Positions 1 to 8,750 are shown, numbered from the stretch's first letter. The stretch: DNA of 35,496 nt from Nitriliruptoraceae bacterium (GCA_007136095.1 SLHP01000120.1:1-35496); one strand, 5' to 3'. Made by a program: numbers and translations. Notes: generated by a model not told the origin, from the sequence alone.

Positions 1-1
1 A

Positions 2-571
2 GCGGTCGCGGCCGGCAACGTCGAGACCAGCTCACGCATCGCCGACGTCCTGCTCGGTGCCCTGGCACCCGCCAACCCGCAGCGGATCCCCGCCGCGTCG
101 CAGGGCACGATGAACAACATCCTCATCGGCTCGGAACACGCCGCCTACTACGAGACCGTCGCCGGCGGCCAGGGCGCACGTCCCACCCGGGACGGTCAGT
201 CGGGCATCCAGACCGGCATGACCAACACGCGCAACACGCCGATCGAGTCGCTGGAGGCGCACTACGCGTTCAAGGTCCGGCGCACGACCCTGTGGGACAG
301 CGGGGGCGACGGCCGCTACCGCGGCGGTGACGGGATCGAACGCGAACTCGAGTTCCTGGAGCCGGCGGTCGTCTCGCTGATCGGTGAGCGGCGGCGCACC
401 CACCCCTGGGGGCTGCAGGGCGGCGGCGAGGGCGCGTGCGGCGAGGACTGGTACCGACCTCGAGGTGGCACGCGCGAGCGCCTGCCGGGCAAGGTCACCT
501 TCGAGGTGAACCCCGGCGACCGCCTGCTGGTGCGCACGCCCGGTGGCGGTGGCTGGGGCTCCGCCCGCTGA
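2..571 (+). CDS. Hydantoinase B / oxoprolinase B-family protein, C-terminal part (5' end outside window)
   Basis: The frame is open from base 2 and ends in TGA at 569-571, so only the last 189 residues are present. The first visible residues, AVAAGNVETSSRI, followed by IPAASQGTMNN and a Gly-rich C-terminus (TPGGGGWG), are characteristic of the HyuB family, the ATP-dependent hydantoinase / 5-oxoprolinase / acetone carboxylase alpha-like subunit. The family acts in the cytoplasm with a HyuA partner, which would be expected upstream but lies outside the window. The substrate (hydantoin, N-methylhydantoin or 5-oxoproline) cannot be told from this fragment. The gene is followed by 148 bases before metY and shows no functional link with it. 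Confidence 0.85.
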   Translation, partial: AVAAGNVETSSRIADVLLGALAPANPQRIPAASQGTMNNILIGSEHAAYYETVAGGQGARPTRDGQSGIQTGMTNTRNTPIESLEAHYAFKVRRTTLWDSGGDGRYRGGDGIERELEFLEPAVVSLIGERRRTHPWGLQGGGEGACGEDWYRPRGGTRERLPGKVTFEVNPGDRLLVRTPGGGGWGSAR

Positions 572-719
572 GGACCTTGGGGGTTCGCACGGTTCCCACT
601 ATCGTCGCGCGGACCGGCCCGGTGCGCTTCGTAGGTTCGAACGATCCGCGGGACGCGCGGAGGGGCAGCTATGCCCGTATCCGCGACCCGAACCCGACCC
701 CGCCAGTAGGAGACCAACC
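572..719. other. Intergenic region upstream of metY
   Basis: This gap separates the HyuB-like gene from metY. The metY ribosome-binding site AGGAG lies at 708-712. I looked for a SAM-type riboswitch, which would be natural upstream of methionine genes, and could not recognise the conserved core of SAM-I/IV or SAM-II. No clear promoter was recognised. Confidence 0.4.
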
Positions 720-2033
720 GTGAGCGAACCATCCACCGCCTGGTCCTTCGAGACCCGCCAGATCCACGCGGGCGCCGCCTCCGACCCGACCACCGGAGCG
801 CGGGCGACACCGATCTACCAGACCACCTCCTATGACCTCGGCAGCACCGAACGCGCCGCGAACCTGTTCGGTCTGGCGGAGTTCGGGAACATCTACACGC
901 GGATCATGAACCCGACCACCGACGTCGTCGAGCAGCGGGTCGCGTCGCTCGAGGGCGGGGTCGCCGCGCTGGCCGTCGCCTCCGGGCAGGCCGCTGAGAC
1001 GCTCGTGATCCTCAACCTCGCGGAGACCGGTTCCCACATCGTGTCGTCCGCCTCGCTGTACGGCGGGACCTACAACCTCTTCAAGTACACCCTGCCCAAG
1101 ATGGGTATCGAGGTGACGTTCGTCGAGGATCCCGACAACATCGACGCGTGGAACGCCGCCGTTCAGCCCAACACCAAGGCCTTCTACGCGGAGTCGATCG
1201 GCAACCCGAAGATCGACGTGCTGGACATCCAGGCGGTCGCCGACGCGGCGCACGCCAACGAGGTCCCGCTGATCGTCGACAACACGATCGCCACTCCCTA
1301 CCTGATCCGTCCGCTCGAGCACGGGGCCGACTTCGTCGTGCACTCGATGACCAAGTTCCTGGGGGGACACGGCACCGCGATCGGCGGGGTCGTGGTCGAT
1401 GGTGGTCGGTTCGACTTCGGCGCACACGCCGACCGCTACCCCGGGCTGACCACACCCGACCCGTCCTACCACGGGCTCAACTACTGGGAGGCACTCGGCA
1501 ACGAGGGCGCCGCGTTCGCGATCAAGCTGCGGGTGCAGCTGCTGCGCGACCTCGGCCCCGCCATCTCCCCCCACAACTCGTTCCTGATCATCCAGGGCAT
1601 CGAGACCCTGAGCATGCGCATGGACCGGCACGTCGCCAACGCGCAGGCGCTCGCGGAGTGGCTGGAGGCACGCGACGAGGTCGAGAAGGTCTGGTACGCC
1701 GGCCTGCCGTCGAGCCCGTGGCACGCCAACGCCCAGAAGTACGCACCCAAGGGTCCCGGGGCGATCGTGTCGTTCGAGCTCCGCGACGGCGTCGAGGCCG
1801 GCCAGCGCTTCGTCGACGGCGTCGAGCTGTTCACCCACCTCGCCAACATCGGCGACGTCCGCAGCCTCATCATCCACCCGGCGTCCACGACCCACTCGCA
1901 GCTCACCCCCGAACAGCAGCTGACGGCGGGCGTGACGCCCGGCCTGGTGCGGCTGTCGGTCGGGCTCGAGAGCGTCGAGGACCTCACGGCGGACCTCGAG
2001 GCGGGCTTCCGCGCCGCCAAGGACGCCGCATGA
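720..2033 (+). CDS. metY: O-acetyl-L-homoserine sulfhydrylase (Cys/Met metabolism PLP enzyme)
   Basis: A 437-residue PLP enzyme of the gamma family, predicted to form homocysteine from O-acetylhomoserine and sulfide. The Schiff-base lysine lies in [11 protein letters not shown], and family motifs include [24 protein letters not shown] and VDNTIATP. Its length matches MetY (about 430) rather than cystathionine gamma-synthase (about 380-400). The GTG at 720 is chosen because AGGAG at 708-712 sits 7 bases upstream and translation then opens with [17 protein letters not shown], which fits the family start; the open frame extends further upstream without homology-like sequence. metX follows after 28 bases, so the pair would make homocysteine by direct sulfhydrylation in two steps. 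Confidence 0.95.
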   Translation: MSEPSTAWSFETRQIHAGAASDPTTGARATPIYQTTSYDLGSTERAANLFGLAEFGNIYTRIMNPTTDVVEQRVASLEGGVAALAVASGQAAETLVILNLAETGSHIVSSASLYGGTYNLFKYTLPKMGIEVTFVEDPDNIDAWNAAVQPNTKAFYAESIGNPKIDVLDIQAVADAAHANEVPLIVDNTIATPYLIRPLEHGADFVVHSMTKFLGGHGTAIGGVVVDGGRFDFGAHADRYPGLTTPDPSYHGLNYWEALGNEGAAFAIKLRVQLLRDLGPAISPHNSFLIIQGIETLSMRMDRHVANAQALAEWLEARDEVEKVWYAGLPSSPWHANAQKYAPKGPGAIVSFELRDGVEAGQRFVDGVELFTHLANIGDVRSLIIHPASTTHSQLTPEQQLTAGVTPGLVRLSVGLESVEDLTADLEAGFRAAKDAA

Positions 2034-2061
2034 CCCCCGCTGGCTGCACGATCCTGGCTTC

Positions 2062-3204
2062 GTGAGCGACCTTCCCTCGACGATCGGCGCCTGGCGGGAC
2101 GGAGATCCCGTCGGGCGTCGTCGTTTCGTCGACATCGGCACCATCCCGCTGGAACGGGGTGGTGAGGTGCCGGATGTCCGCATCGCCTACGAGACCTGGG
2201 GCGAGCTGGCGCCGGACGGCAGCAACGCGATCCTCATCCTGCATGCGCTGACCGGCGACAGCCACGTGGTCGGCGAGGTCGAGCCGGGTCACCCCACCCC
2301 GGGCTGGTGGCCCGGACTGATCGGGCCGGGCTGCCCGATCGACACCGACCGGTGGTTCGTCGTCGCGCCGAACGTGCTCGGCGGGTGCCAGGGCTCGACC
2401 GGACCGGCGTCCCCGTCGCCGGACGGCACCCCCTGGGCGTCCCGGTTCCCGCAGCTGACGATCCGCGACCAGGTCCTCGCGGAACAGCGCGTCACGGACC
2501 ACCTCGGCATCGATGCCTGGGCGGCCGTCATCGGTGGGTCGATGGGCGCGATGCGGGTCCTCGAGTGGGCGGTGATGTTCCCCGACCGGGTCCGCGGGAT
2601 CGCGCCGCTGGCCGTGTCGGCGACCGCGACCGCCGATCAGGTCGCGATCCAGTCGATCCAGCTCCTCGCCATCCGCTCCGACCCGGCCTGGCAGGGTGGC
2701 GACTACCTCCTCGACCCGGACGGCAGCGCACCTGCACAGGGCCTCGGCATCGCGCGGAGGTTGGCGCACTGGAGCTACCGCAGCGAGGAGGAGTTCAACA
2801 TCCGCTTCGGTCGTCGCCCCCAGGGCGACGAGGACCCGCTGGCGGGCGGACGGTTCGAGGTGGAGTCCTACCTCGACCACCACGGCACCAAACTCGTGTC
2901 GCGGTTCGATGCGGCCAGCTACGTGCTGCTCACCCAGTCGATGAACAGCCACGACGTCGGCCGGGACCGCGGTGGGGTCGTCGAGGCACTGCGGGACGTC
3001 CGTGCCCACGTCGTGGTCGCGGGTGTGGACAGCGACCGGCTCTACCCGCTGTCCGAACAGCACAAGTTGGCCCACCTGCTGCGGGTCCGTGGAGACCGTG
3101 CGACGGTGATCCGCTCACCCCACGGGCACGATGGGTTCCTGATCGAGGTCCGTCAGGTCTCCCAGATCATCGGCGACCTGCTCGAGCGGGTGACGGCCCA
3201 CTGA
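2062..3204 (+). CDS. metX: Homoserine O-acetyltransferase (alpha/beta hydrolase fold)
   Basis: A 380-residue alpha/beta-hydrolase-fold acyltransferase that activates homoserine with acetyl-CoA for MetY. The nucleophile elbow GGSMGAMRVLEW holds the catalytic serine. The likely acid is in DSDRLYPLSEQ and the histidine in GHDGFLIE near the C-terminus, completing the triad. ALTGDSHV and PGWWPGLIGPG are typical MetX blocks. The GTG at 2062 has no obvious Shine-Dalgarno sequence, but it lies only 28 bases after metY and no better in-frame start is visible. Acetyl rather than succinyl use is inferred from family and from the MetY partner. The downstream gene is convergent. Confidence 0.95.
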   Translation: MSDLPSTIGAWRDGDPVGRRRFVDIGTIPLERGGEVPDVRIAYETWGELAPDGSNAILILHALTGDSHVVGEVEPGHPTPGWWPGLIGPGCPIDTDRWFVVAPNVLGGCQGSTGPASPSPDGTPWASRFPQLTIRDQVLAEQRVTDHLGIDAWAAVIGGSMGAMRVLEWAVMFPDRVRGIAPLAVSATATADQVAIQSIQLLAIRSDPAWQGGDYLLDPDGSAPAQGLGIARRLAHWSYRSEEEFNIRFGRRPQGDEDPLAGGRFEVESYLDHHGTKLVSRFDAASYVLLTQSMNSHDVGRDRGGVVEALRDVRAHVVVAGVDSDRLYPLSEQHKLAHLLRVRGDRATVIRSPHGHDGFLIEVRQVSQIIGDLLERVTAH

Positions 3205-3272
3205 ACCGAGGCAGTGCGGCCCGGATGCGGCCTGCATCTCGACGCGACCACCGCCAACACCGTGGCTCGGTA

Positions 3273-4145
3273 TCACCGCAGGAGTGCCGTGCGGATCCGA
3301 TCCAGACGGTTGGGCGGCACGCTGTCCAACGGTGGCACACACCAGCGCTCATCCAGCAGGCCCTCCAACTGCAGGGCCGCCTTGATCGCCGCCGGGAGGG
3401 AGCGCCCCGAACCGCGCAGACCGTCCTCACAGGCCACGAGCGACGCGTGGAGACTGGTCGCCGCGGCGTCATCACCGTCCTGCACGCTCTTCACCAGTTC
3501 GACGACCTGCGCAGCCCGGAGGTTGGCGATCCCCGACACGACGCCCGTGACGCCCGCACGCAGCGCATCCAGCAGGGTCCGGGTGTCCGCCGCCAGCACC
3601 GCGAACCCGGGCGCCGCCGCCGCGAGGAACGCCTGCCGTTGGTCCGCTTCCGTCCCGAGGTCCACGACCCCGAGGATGCGGTCATGGGCGGCCAGACGCG
3701 TCAGCGCCTCGGCCGCCACCAGGCAGGTCGTGGTGCGCGGCTCATGCGCGAGCAACGTCGGGACCCCCGCCCGGTCAGCGACCTCGAGGTGGAGCGCGGC
3801 CAGCTCCTCCCCGGACAGGGGCACCGCACCCGGGGCGAGCACGACCACGGCGTCCGCACCCGCGCTGGCAACCCGTGCGACGTCGGCGTGCAGCTCATCG
3901 AGGGTCGCCCCTGAGGCCCCGACCAGGACCGGCCCGCCCGTCTCCTTCGCGGCGATCGTCACGGCACGCCGGTCAGCCGGTGCCAGCAACGGTCCTTCCC
4001 CGACCGGCCCCGCCACCAGGACGCCGGCCGCTCCGGCATCCGTGACGTTGCGGATCAGCCGATCGAGTCCGGCGAGATCCAGCTCGCCCGGGGACAGCAT
4101 CGGCGTGACGAGCGGGACGATGCAGCCGGTTGGTAGAACGGTCAT
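3273..4145 (-). CDS. DapA/NanA-superfamily protein lacking the catalytic lysine (probable pseudoenzyme)
   Basis: A 290-residue protein with the layout of dihydrodipicolinate synthase / N-acetylneuraminate lyase TIM barrels: an N-terminal IVPLVTP strand, AGPVGEGPLL where the family has GTTGE, and a C-terminal GVTGVVSGIANL block. Three catalytic positions are altered. The Schiff-base lysine of the usual GIK motif is Val161 (ILGVVDLG), the YN.P.R tyrosine region reads LAHEPRTT, and the Thr-Thr pair reads Pro-Val. It therefore probably does not catalyse the class I aldolase reaction; a regulatory or binding role is possible. The ATG at 4145 is preferred over a GTG at 4187 because a GAGGCG-like site precedes it and homology begins immediately. 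It is convergent with metX. Confidence 0.75.
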   Translation of the reverse strand: MTVLPTGCIVPLVTPMLSPGELDLAGLDRLIRNVTDAGAAGVLVAGPVGEGPLLAPADRRAVTIAAKETGGPVLVGASGATLDELHADVARVASAGADAVVVLAPGAVPLSGEELAALHLEVADRAGVPTLLAHEPRTTTCLVAAEALTRLAAHDRILGVVDLGTEADQRQAFLAAAAPGFAVLAADTRTLLDALRAGVTGVVSGIANLRAAQVVELVKSVQDGDDAAATSLHASLVACEDGLRGSGRSLPAAIKAALQLEGLLDERWCVPPLDSVPPNRLDRIRTALLR

Positions 4146-4252
4146 GGGACGCCTCGGAACGGGGACCACCACGGTAGACGGCCTCACCTAGGCTTCGTGG
4201 CCGGGCCACCTCCTGGCGCGACCACTTCACACGAACGAGGATGAGGGAGCCC

Positions 4253-5020
4253 GTGACCACGACCTACCAGATCGGCAGTCGGCTCTTCGAAGCGGGTTTC
4301 CGTGCACTGGCGATCGACCTCCGATCGATCGGGCACGAGAACATCCCCACCAGCGGTCCCGCGGTCATCGCCAGCAACCACATCGGCTACCTGGATTTCG
4401 CGTTCGTGGCGCTGGCCCCACCACGACCCCGACGAGAGGTCCGGTTCCTGGCGCGCAAGGAGTTCTTCGACCAGCCCGTCACCGGCCACCTGCTCCGCAA
4501 GATGGGCCAGATCCCGGTGGATGTCCACGGCGATGCCATGGCCGCGGCTTCTCAGGCTGGCGCCGCGTTGGCCGCCGGTGAACTCGTGGGGCTGCACCCG
4601 GAGGGAACGATCAGTCCATCGTTCGTGCCACGACGAGCCAAGAGCGGCGCCGTCCGTCTGGCCGATGCCGCCGGCGCTCCGATCATCCCCACCGCGGTCT
4701 GGGGCAGTCAACGCCTCCTGACCAAGTGGCGCCCCGCCCGGCCACCTCGCCACATCACCGTCATGGTGCGCTACGGCGAGCCGTTCTTCCCGACGGCCCG
4801 CACCGGTATGGCCCGGACCCGGGAGATGATGGAGCGGATCGAGGAGTTGCTCGCCGAGAACCAGGCGAGCTACCCGCAACGCCCCGGTCCACCCCCGGAC
4901 GACTGGTGGGTCCCCGCGCACCTCGGAGGATCGGCCATGACACCAGAGGAGGCGGAGGCCCGGTTGGACGAGCAGACCGCCGAGCGTCGCGAGAAGCGCC
5001 GAGGAACGCCGACGGTCTGA
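4253..5020 (+). CDS. plsC: 1-acyl-sn-glycerol-3-phosphate acyltransferase family protein
   Basis: A lysophospholipid acyltransferase (PlsC / AGPAT) of about 255 residues, predicted to transfer an acyl group to lysophosphatidate at the inner membrane face. The catalytic NHX4D motif appears as NHIGYLD and the glycerol-phosphate-binding motif as HPEGTISPS; APIIPTAVWGSQ is the later conserved block. GTG at 4253 is preceded by GAGGGAG at 4243-4249; an alternative ATG at 4241 has its purine run directly abutting it, so the start is uncertain by four codons. The C-terminus is charged (RLDEQTAERREKRRG). It stands alone, with a hairpin about 75 bases downstream. Its acyl acceptor could differ from lysophosphatidate. 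Confidence 0.85.
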   Translation: MTTTYQIGSRLFEAGFRALAIDLRSIGHENIPTSGPAVIASNHIGYLDFAFVALAPPRPRREVRFLARKEFFDQPVTGHLLRKMGQIPVDVHGDAMAAASQAGAALAAGELVGLHPEGTISPSFVPRRAKSGAVRLADAAGAPIIPTAVWGSQRLLTKWRPARPPRHITVMVRYGEPFFPTARTGMARTREMMERIEELLAENQASYPQRPGPPPDDWWVPAHLGGSAMTPEEAEARLDEQTAERREKRRGTPTV

Positions 5021-5095
5021 CGGGAACGCCGTTCGACCGGCCGTCGAGGGCCCGGTGACGCCGCAGCCGCCACACAGCACCGTCCCCCGGAACGT

Positions 5096-5134
5096 CTGAG
5101 GCCCCGGAGCACGGGGGATGCGCCGGAGCCTCAG
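5096..5134 (+). terminator. Probable terminator hairpin after plsC
   Basis: Bases 5096-5107 and 5123-5134 form a 12-bp stem with one mismatch and a 15-base loop. There is no T-tract, which is common for terminators in GC-rich actinobacteria. It lies about 75 bases after the plsC stop. Confidence 0.5.
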
Positions 5135-5385
5135 ATCCACGGCGGTTTCCCGCCGGGCACCCTCGTCAGCGCCGGAACCCGGCGCGAGGTGACGGAGCCT
5201 GCGAAAGTGTGCGATAACCGCACTCGATGGTCCGGACGGACGCCACCTCGGTCGCGATGGCTGCCACAGGGGGGTCGGGCTGTGGACAGGGGTGTGTGTA
5301 TGTGGATGACTACACCGGTGTTCTTCCACAGTTGTATCGACAGGTGTGGAACTGCGCTCCGACCCCGTTGCCCGACGATGCACAA

Positions 5386-5424
5386 CGCCCGGTGCCGGAC
5401 TCGTCCTGAGGCCGGCACCGGGCG
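5386..5424 (-). terminator. Terminator hairpin downstream of the small coiled-coil gene
   Basis: Bases 5386-5398 and 5412-5424 pair perfectly over 13 bp (core CCCGGTGCCGG / CCGGCACCGGG) around a 13-base loop. It starts 32 bases past the stop of the leftward small gene. It lacks a T-tract and could act in both directions. Confidence 0.65.
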
Positions 5425-5455
5425 GTCCGGTGTGCGTGGTGGCTCAACAAGCCCG

Positions 5456-5719
5456 CTAGATCGAGCGGGGCTCCTCCCAGAGAGCTTCGTCGAGCTCCTG
5501 GTCGCGCTTCTTCTTCAGCACCACCGCGGCGGCGGCACCGGCACCGGCGAGCAGCAGGGCGACCAGACCCTTCTTGCTGTTCTTGTCCTGCTCGGTCAAC
5601 TCGTCGATCTTGTCCGAGGTCGTGGACTGCAGTTCCTTGCCCTTCTTCTCGGCCTTCTTGCGCAGCTGGTCGGTCTTCTTCTCCAGCTTCGAGACCTTCT
5701 TCGACAGGCGCTTGGCCAT
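5456..5719 (-). CDS. Small protein with charged coiled coil and one membrane segment
   Basis: An 87-residue protein of unknown function. Residues 1 to about 45 are a Lys/Glu-rich, probably coiled-coil helix (MAKRLSKKVSKLEKK onward, including KIDELTEQDK). They are followed by one hydrophobic Ala/Leu-rich stretch (GLVALLLAGAGAAAAVVL), a KKKR stop-transfer patch and an acidic tail ending EEPRSI. The predicted topology is a single-pass membrane protein. ATG at 5719 is chosen over longer upstream readings because GAGGAG sits 6 bases ahead and the upstream sequence looks noncoding. The gene stands alone, diverges from the GH13 gene and ends before a strong hairpin. It resembles small YtxH-like envelope proteins only in general layout. 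Confidence 0.75.
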   Translation of the reverse strand: MAKRLSKKVSKLEKKTDQLRKKAEKKGKELQSTTSDKIDELTEQDKNSKKGLVALLLAGAGAAAAVVLKKKRDQELDEALWEEPRSI

Positions 5720-5894
5720 GGGGGGCTCCTCAGCAGTTGGTAACAAGCTCGGGATGATGCTAGCGGTCGAGCCGTCATCGCAACCCCGTCGGACGGCCGG
5801 GGTGCCCGCTTGCGCACCGGATGGGCCACGCTCGCGGTGGTCCCCGACCCTCTGCTGCCGTAGCCTCCTGGATCCGTCCGAAGGGGTCATGGCG

Positions 5895-7655
5895 ATGCAG
5901 ACCGACACCACCACCGCCTGGTGGCGTCGTGCGGTCGTCTACCAGGTCTACCCGCGCAGCTTCGCGGACCGGACCGGCGACGGGACCGGCGACCTCCGCG
6001 GCATCATCGATCGCCTGGACCACCTCGAGGAGCTCGGGGTCGACGCCATGTGGCTCGGGCCGGTCTATCGCTCCCCGCAGGCCGACAACGGCTACGACGT
6101 CGCCGACTACCTCGATGTCGATCCGACCTTCGGGACGCTGGCCGATCTCGACGATCTGATCGCCGCGCTGCACGCCCGTGGGATGCGGTTCATCCTCGAC
6201 GTCGTCCTCAACCACACCTCGGACCGCCACCCCTGGTTCGAGGCATCCCGGTCGTCACGCACCGATCCGAAACGCGACTGGTACTGGTGGCGTCCGGCGC
6301 GGGACGGCCACGAACCGGGCACCCCAGGTGCCGAACCGAACAACTGGCCGGCGGCGTTCTCCGGGCCGGCCTGGTCGTACGACCCCGGCACCGGCGAGTA
6401 CTACCTGCAGCTGTTCTCTCCGGCCCAGCCCGACCTCAACTGGGAGAACCCACAGGTCCGTGCGGCGCTGCACGACATCCTGCGCTTCTGGGTGGACCGT
6501 GGCGTCGACGGCTTCCGGATGGACGTCATCAACTTCATCTCCAAGGACCCGTCCCTGCCCGACATCGTCGAGGAGCCGGGCAGCGGGCTCACCCGAGGCG
6601 CCCCCTACATCGACGGCCCAAGGGTCCACGAGTTCATCGCCGAGCTTCGTGACGAGGTCCTCGGTGACCGACGGGACATCGTGCTCATCGGCGAGATGCC
6701 CCTGACCACCGTCGACGAGGCGCGGCGCTACACCGATCCCGCCAACGGCGAGGTCGACATGCTCGTGCACTTCGACCACATGGTCCTTGACCACGGACCC
6801 GGAGGGAAGTGGGATCCGCAGCCGCTGGACCTCCTCGACCTGAAACGCGCGCTCGGGCGCTGGCAGGACGGCCTGGCCGAGCGCGGCTGGAACACCCTGT
6901 ACCTGTCGAGCCACGACCAACCCCGCCACCTGTCCCGCTTCCAGCCGGCACCGGACGACCGGGCGGTCGCGGCGAAGGCGATCGCGACGATGCTGCACCT
7001 CCAACGCGGCACCCCGTTCGTCTACCAGGGTGAGGAGCTCGGGCTCACCAACGCCCCGATCGACACCGCCGACGATCTGCTCGACATCGAATCCCACAAC
7101 CACTACCTCGAGGCAGTGGCGTCCGGCGAGGATCCAGACCGCGTGCTGGCACGGATCAGGCCGTTGGCGAGGGACACCTCACGCACCCCGATGCCCTGGG
7201 ACGATGGCCCGAACGGCGGCTTCACGACCGGCGTGCCCTGGGCCCCGATCGCGCCTGAGCACCTGGCGGTCAACGCCGCAGCACAGCGGCAGGACCCGGT
7301 GTCGGTGTTCCACCACTACCGACGCCTCATCGAGCTGCGACACGCCGAGCCAGCTGTCGTCCACGGCGAGCAGACCATGCTCCTGGCCGAGCATCCCCGT
7401 GTGTACGCCGCCACGCGACACCTCGATGACACGACCCTGGTGATCGTCGCCAACCCCGGTCCCGACAGCGACCGTGTCGAGCTCCCACCGGTCGTCGTCG
7501 GGGCGGACCCGTCAACGGCGGAGGTCCTGCTTGCCACGGGGCACGACCCCGCGGGTCTCCAGCAGCGGGCGGCGCAGTGGGCGCGAAACGGTGGATCGAT
7601 CCCACTCGCTGCATGGGATGCGCTCGTGCTCCGCCACCGCAGGCCGGCCCCCTGA
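5895..7655 (+). CDS. GH13-family alpha-glucosidase (oligo-1,6-glucosidase/trehalose-hydrolase type)
   Basis: A glycoside hydrolase family 13 enzyme of 586 residues, expected to hydrolyse or transfer alpha-glucosyl units from maltose- or isomaltose-type substrates in the cytoplasm (no signal peptide). The opening WWRRAVVYQVYPRSFADRTGDGTGDL is described here by its YQVYPRSF core. Conserved regions are DVVLNHTS (near residue 101), DGFRMDVINF with the nucleophile Asp (near 204), LIGEM with the acid/base Glu (near 263), and SSHDQPR (near 338). Region IV usually reads NHDQPR, so Asn is replaced by Ser. QPDLNWENP is typical of alpha-glucosidases. ATG at 5895 is preferred because AAGGGG at 5881-5886 is 8 bases upstream; ATG 5889 would be only 2 away. 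Confidence 0.9.
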   Translation: MQTDTTTAWWRRAVVYQVYPRSFADRTGDGTGDLRGIIDRLDHLEELGVDAMWLGPVYRSPQADNGYDVADYLDVDPTFGTLADLDDLIAALHARGMRFILDVVLNHTSDRHPWFEASRSSRTDPKRDWYWWRPARDGHEPGTPGAEPNNWPAAFSGPAWSYDPGTGEYYLQLFSPAQPDLNWENPQVRAALHDILRFWVDRGVDGFRMDVINFISKDPSLPDIVEEPGSGLTRGAPYIDGPRVHEFIAELRDEVLGDRRDIVLIGEMPLTTVDEARRYTDPANGEVDMLVHFDHMVLDHGPGGKWDPQPLDLLDLKRALGRWQDGLAERGWNTLYLSSHDQPRHLSRFQPAPDDRAVAAKAIATMLHLQRGTPFVYQGEELGLTNAPIDTADDLLDIESHNHYLEAVASGEDPDRVLARIRPLARDTSRTPMPWDDGPNGGFTTGVPWAPIAPEHLAVNAAAQRQDPVSVFHHYRRLIELRHAEPAVVHGEQTMLLAEHPRVYAATRHLDDTTLVIVANPGPDSDRVELPPVVVGADPSTAEVLLATGHDPAGLQQRAAQWARNGGSIPLAAWDALVLRHRRPAP

Positions 7656-7662
7656 CGCGGAC

Positions 7663-7682
7663 GCCGGCGGCAACCCCGCCGG
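7663..7682. terminator. Small GC hairpin between convergent genes
   Basis: CCGGCGG at 7664-7670 pairs with CCGCCGG at 7676-7682 around a 5-base loop in the 36-base gap between the GH13 gene and the convergent CNNM/CBS gene. It is a plausible bidirectional terminator but short and without a T-tract. Confidence 0.35.
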
Positions 7683-7691
7683 GGCGGAGAT

Positions 7692-8750
7692 CTACCGGGT
7701 CCAGTTGCGGGTGCGCTGACGGGCGCGTGCCCTGGCGTAGCCGCGGAGGTCCGGACGCCGGTCGGTCTCGTCGACGATCGGACCCGTGAGCACCTCGAGC
7801 ACGTCCTCGAGCGTCACGACGCCCATCGTCCCACCGTGTTCGTCGATCACCGGGGCCAGGTGCTGCCGCCCGTGCCGGAACTGCTGGAGCAGATCGTCGG
7901 CACGGGCCACCCAGGGAACAGCCTCGACCGATCGGGCGTGATCACCGACGGTTGCTTTCGAGCCCTCGAGCAACGCGGTCAGCAGGTCGTGTTTGAGCGC
8001 GACACCGATCACCTGATCCAGGTCACCGTCCGCCACCAGGATGCGGGAGTGCTCAGAGGAGATGATGTCATCACGGACCGCCTCGATCGGCTGGTCCGCC
8101 GGCAGCCAGGTGACCGCGGTCCGGGGTGTCATGAGATCGCGGGCCAGCCGGTCGTTGAGCTGGAAGACACGGTGGACCATCTCCATCTCGTCGGCCTCGA
8201 TGACGCCTTCGGACCGGCCGATGCCCGCGAGCAGGCGGATCTGCTCCTCGTTGGTCGAGGGGCCGCGATCACCGCGGGTCAGCGGTCGGGTCAACAGCTC
8301 GAACACCATCACCACCGGAGTGAGCAACCATGTCAGACCTCGCATCGGCAGCGCGGTCAACAGCGCAACGCGCTCCGCATGACGTTCAGCGAACGTCTTC
8401 GGCAGGATCTCGCCGAACAGGATGACCAGGAACGTCAGGACCCCGGACACGACCCCGACCCAACCGACACCGAACGCGGCGGCGGCCACGCGCCCGACGG
8501 CGATACTCCCGACGATGTTGAAGATGTTGTTCATGACCACGACCGCCGCGATGGGTCGGGCGATGTGCTCCTTGATCGCCAGCAGGGCCCGCGACTGTCG
8601 GCCGCCTCCGTCGGCCAGTTGTCGGACGCGCACGGACGGAACCGACAGCAGTGCCGTCTCGGTCCCGGCACACAGTCCCGACCCGATCAGCACGATGAGC
8701 ACCGTGCCGATGAGCGGTCCCAGCAGGCCTGGTTCAACCACGTCGACCAC
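7692..8750 (-). CDS. CNNM-domain/CBS-pair membrane protein (CorC/MpfA-like)
   Basis: A 352-residue integral membrane protein with an N-terminal CNNM (DUF21) domain of several hydrophobic helices in residues 1 to about 150 (with MNNIFNIVGSI and GEILPKTFAERHAE). A tandem CBS pair follows (DLMTPRTAVTWLP and TMGVVTLEDVLEVLTGPI). This family includes Mg2+/Co2+ efflux-linked proteins such as MpfA and the older hemolysin-C annotations; Mg2+ export is inferred from family. The common C-terminal CorC_HlyC domain is absent; the protein ends shortly after the CBS pair in an Arg-rich tail (ARARARQRTRNWTR). The start is GTG at 8750 with a weak AGAGGA far upstream, so a few codons of uncertainty remain. 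Confidence 0.85.
   Translation of the reverse strand: MVDVVEPGLLGPLIGTVLIVLIGSGLCAGTETALLSVPSVRVRQLADGGGRQSRALLAIKEHIARPIAAVVVMNNIFNIVGSIAVGRVAAAAFGVGWVGVVSGVLTFLVILFGEILPKTFAERHAERVALLTALPMRGLTWLLTPVVMVFELLTRPLTRGDRGPSTNEEQIRLLAGIGRSEGVIEADEMEMVHRVFQLNDRLARDLMTPRTAVTWLPADQPIEAVRDDIISSEHSRILVADGDLDQVIGVALKHDLLTALLEGSKATVGDHARSVEAVPWVARADDLLQQFRHGRQHLAPVIDEHGGTMGVVTLEDVLEVLTGPIVDETDRRPDLRGYARARARQRTRNWTR

Larger units (their letters stand above)
5021..5455. other. Noncoding gap with two strong hairpins and DnaA-box-like words
   Basis: No credible gene is seen in these 435 bases between plsC and the leftward small gene. The gap holds a near-perfect hairpin at 5096-5134, a perfect 13-bp hairpin at 5386-5424, and between them a 70-base stretch with TGTGGACAG (5281-5289) and TGTGGATGA (5301-5309). 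Each of those is one mismatch from a DnaA box read on the minus strand. CTTCCACAG and GTGTGGAAC occur nearby. Confidence 0.55.

Noticed and set aside
572-719. Possible SAM riboswitch ahead of metY
   Set aside because: The conserved core elements of the SAM classes I know could not be found in the 148 bases.
2307-3914. A 535-codon rightward frame overlapping metX and the DapA-like gene
   Set aside because: It is an Arg/Pro-rich shadow of metX in another phase and runs antisense to the next gene.
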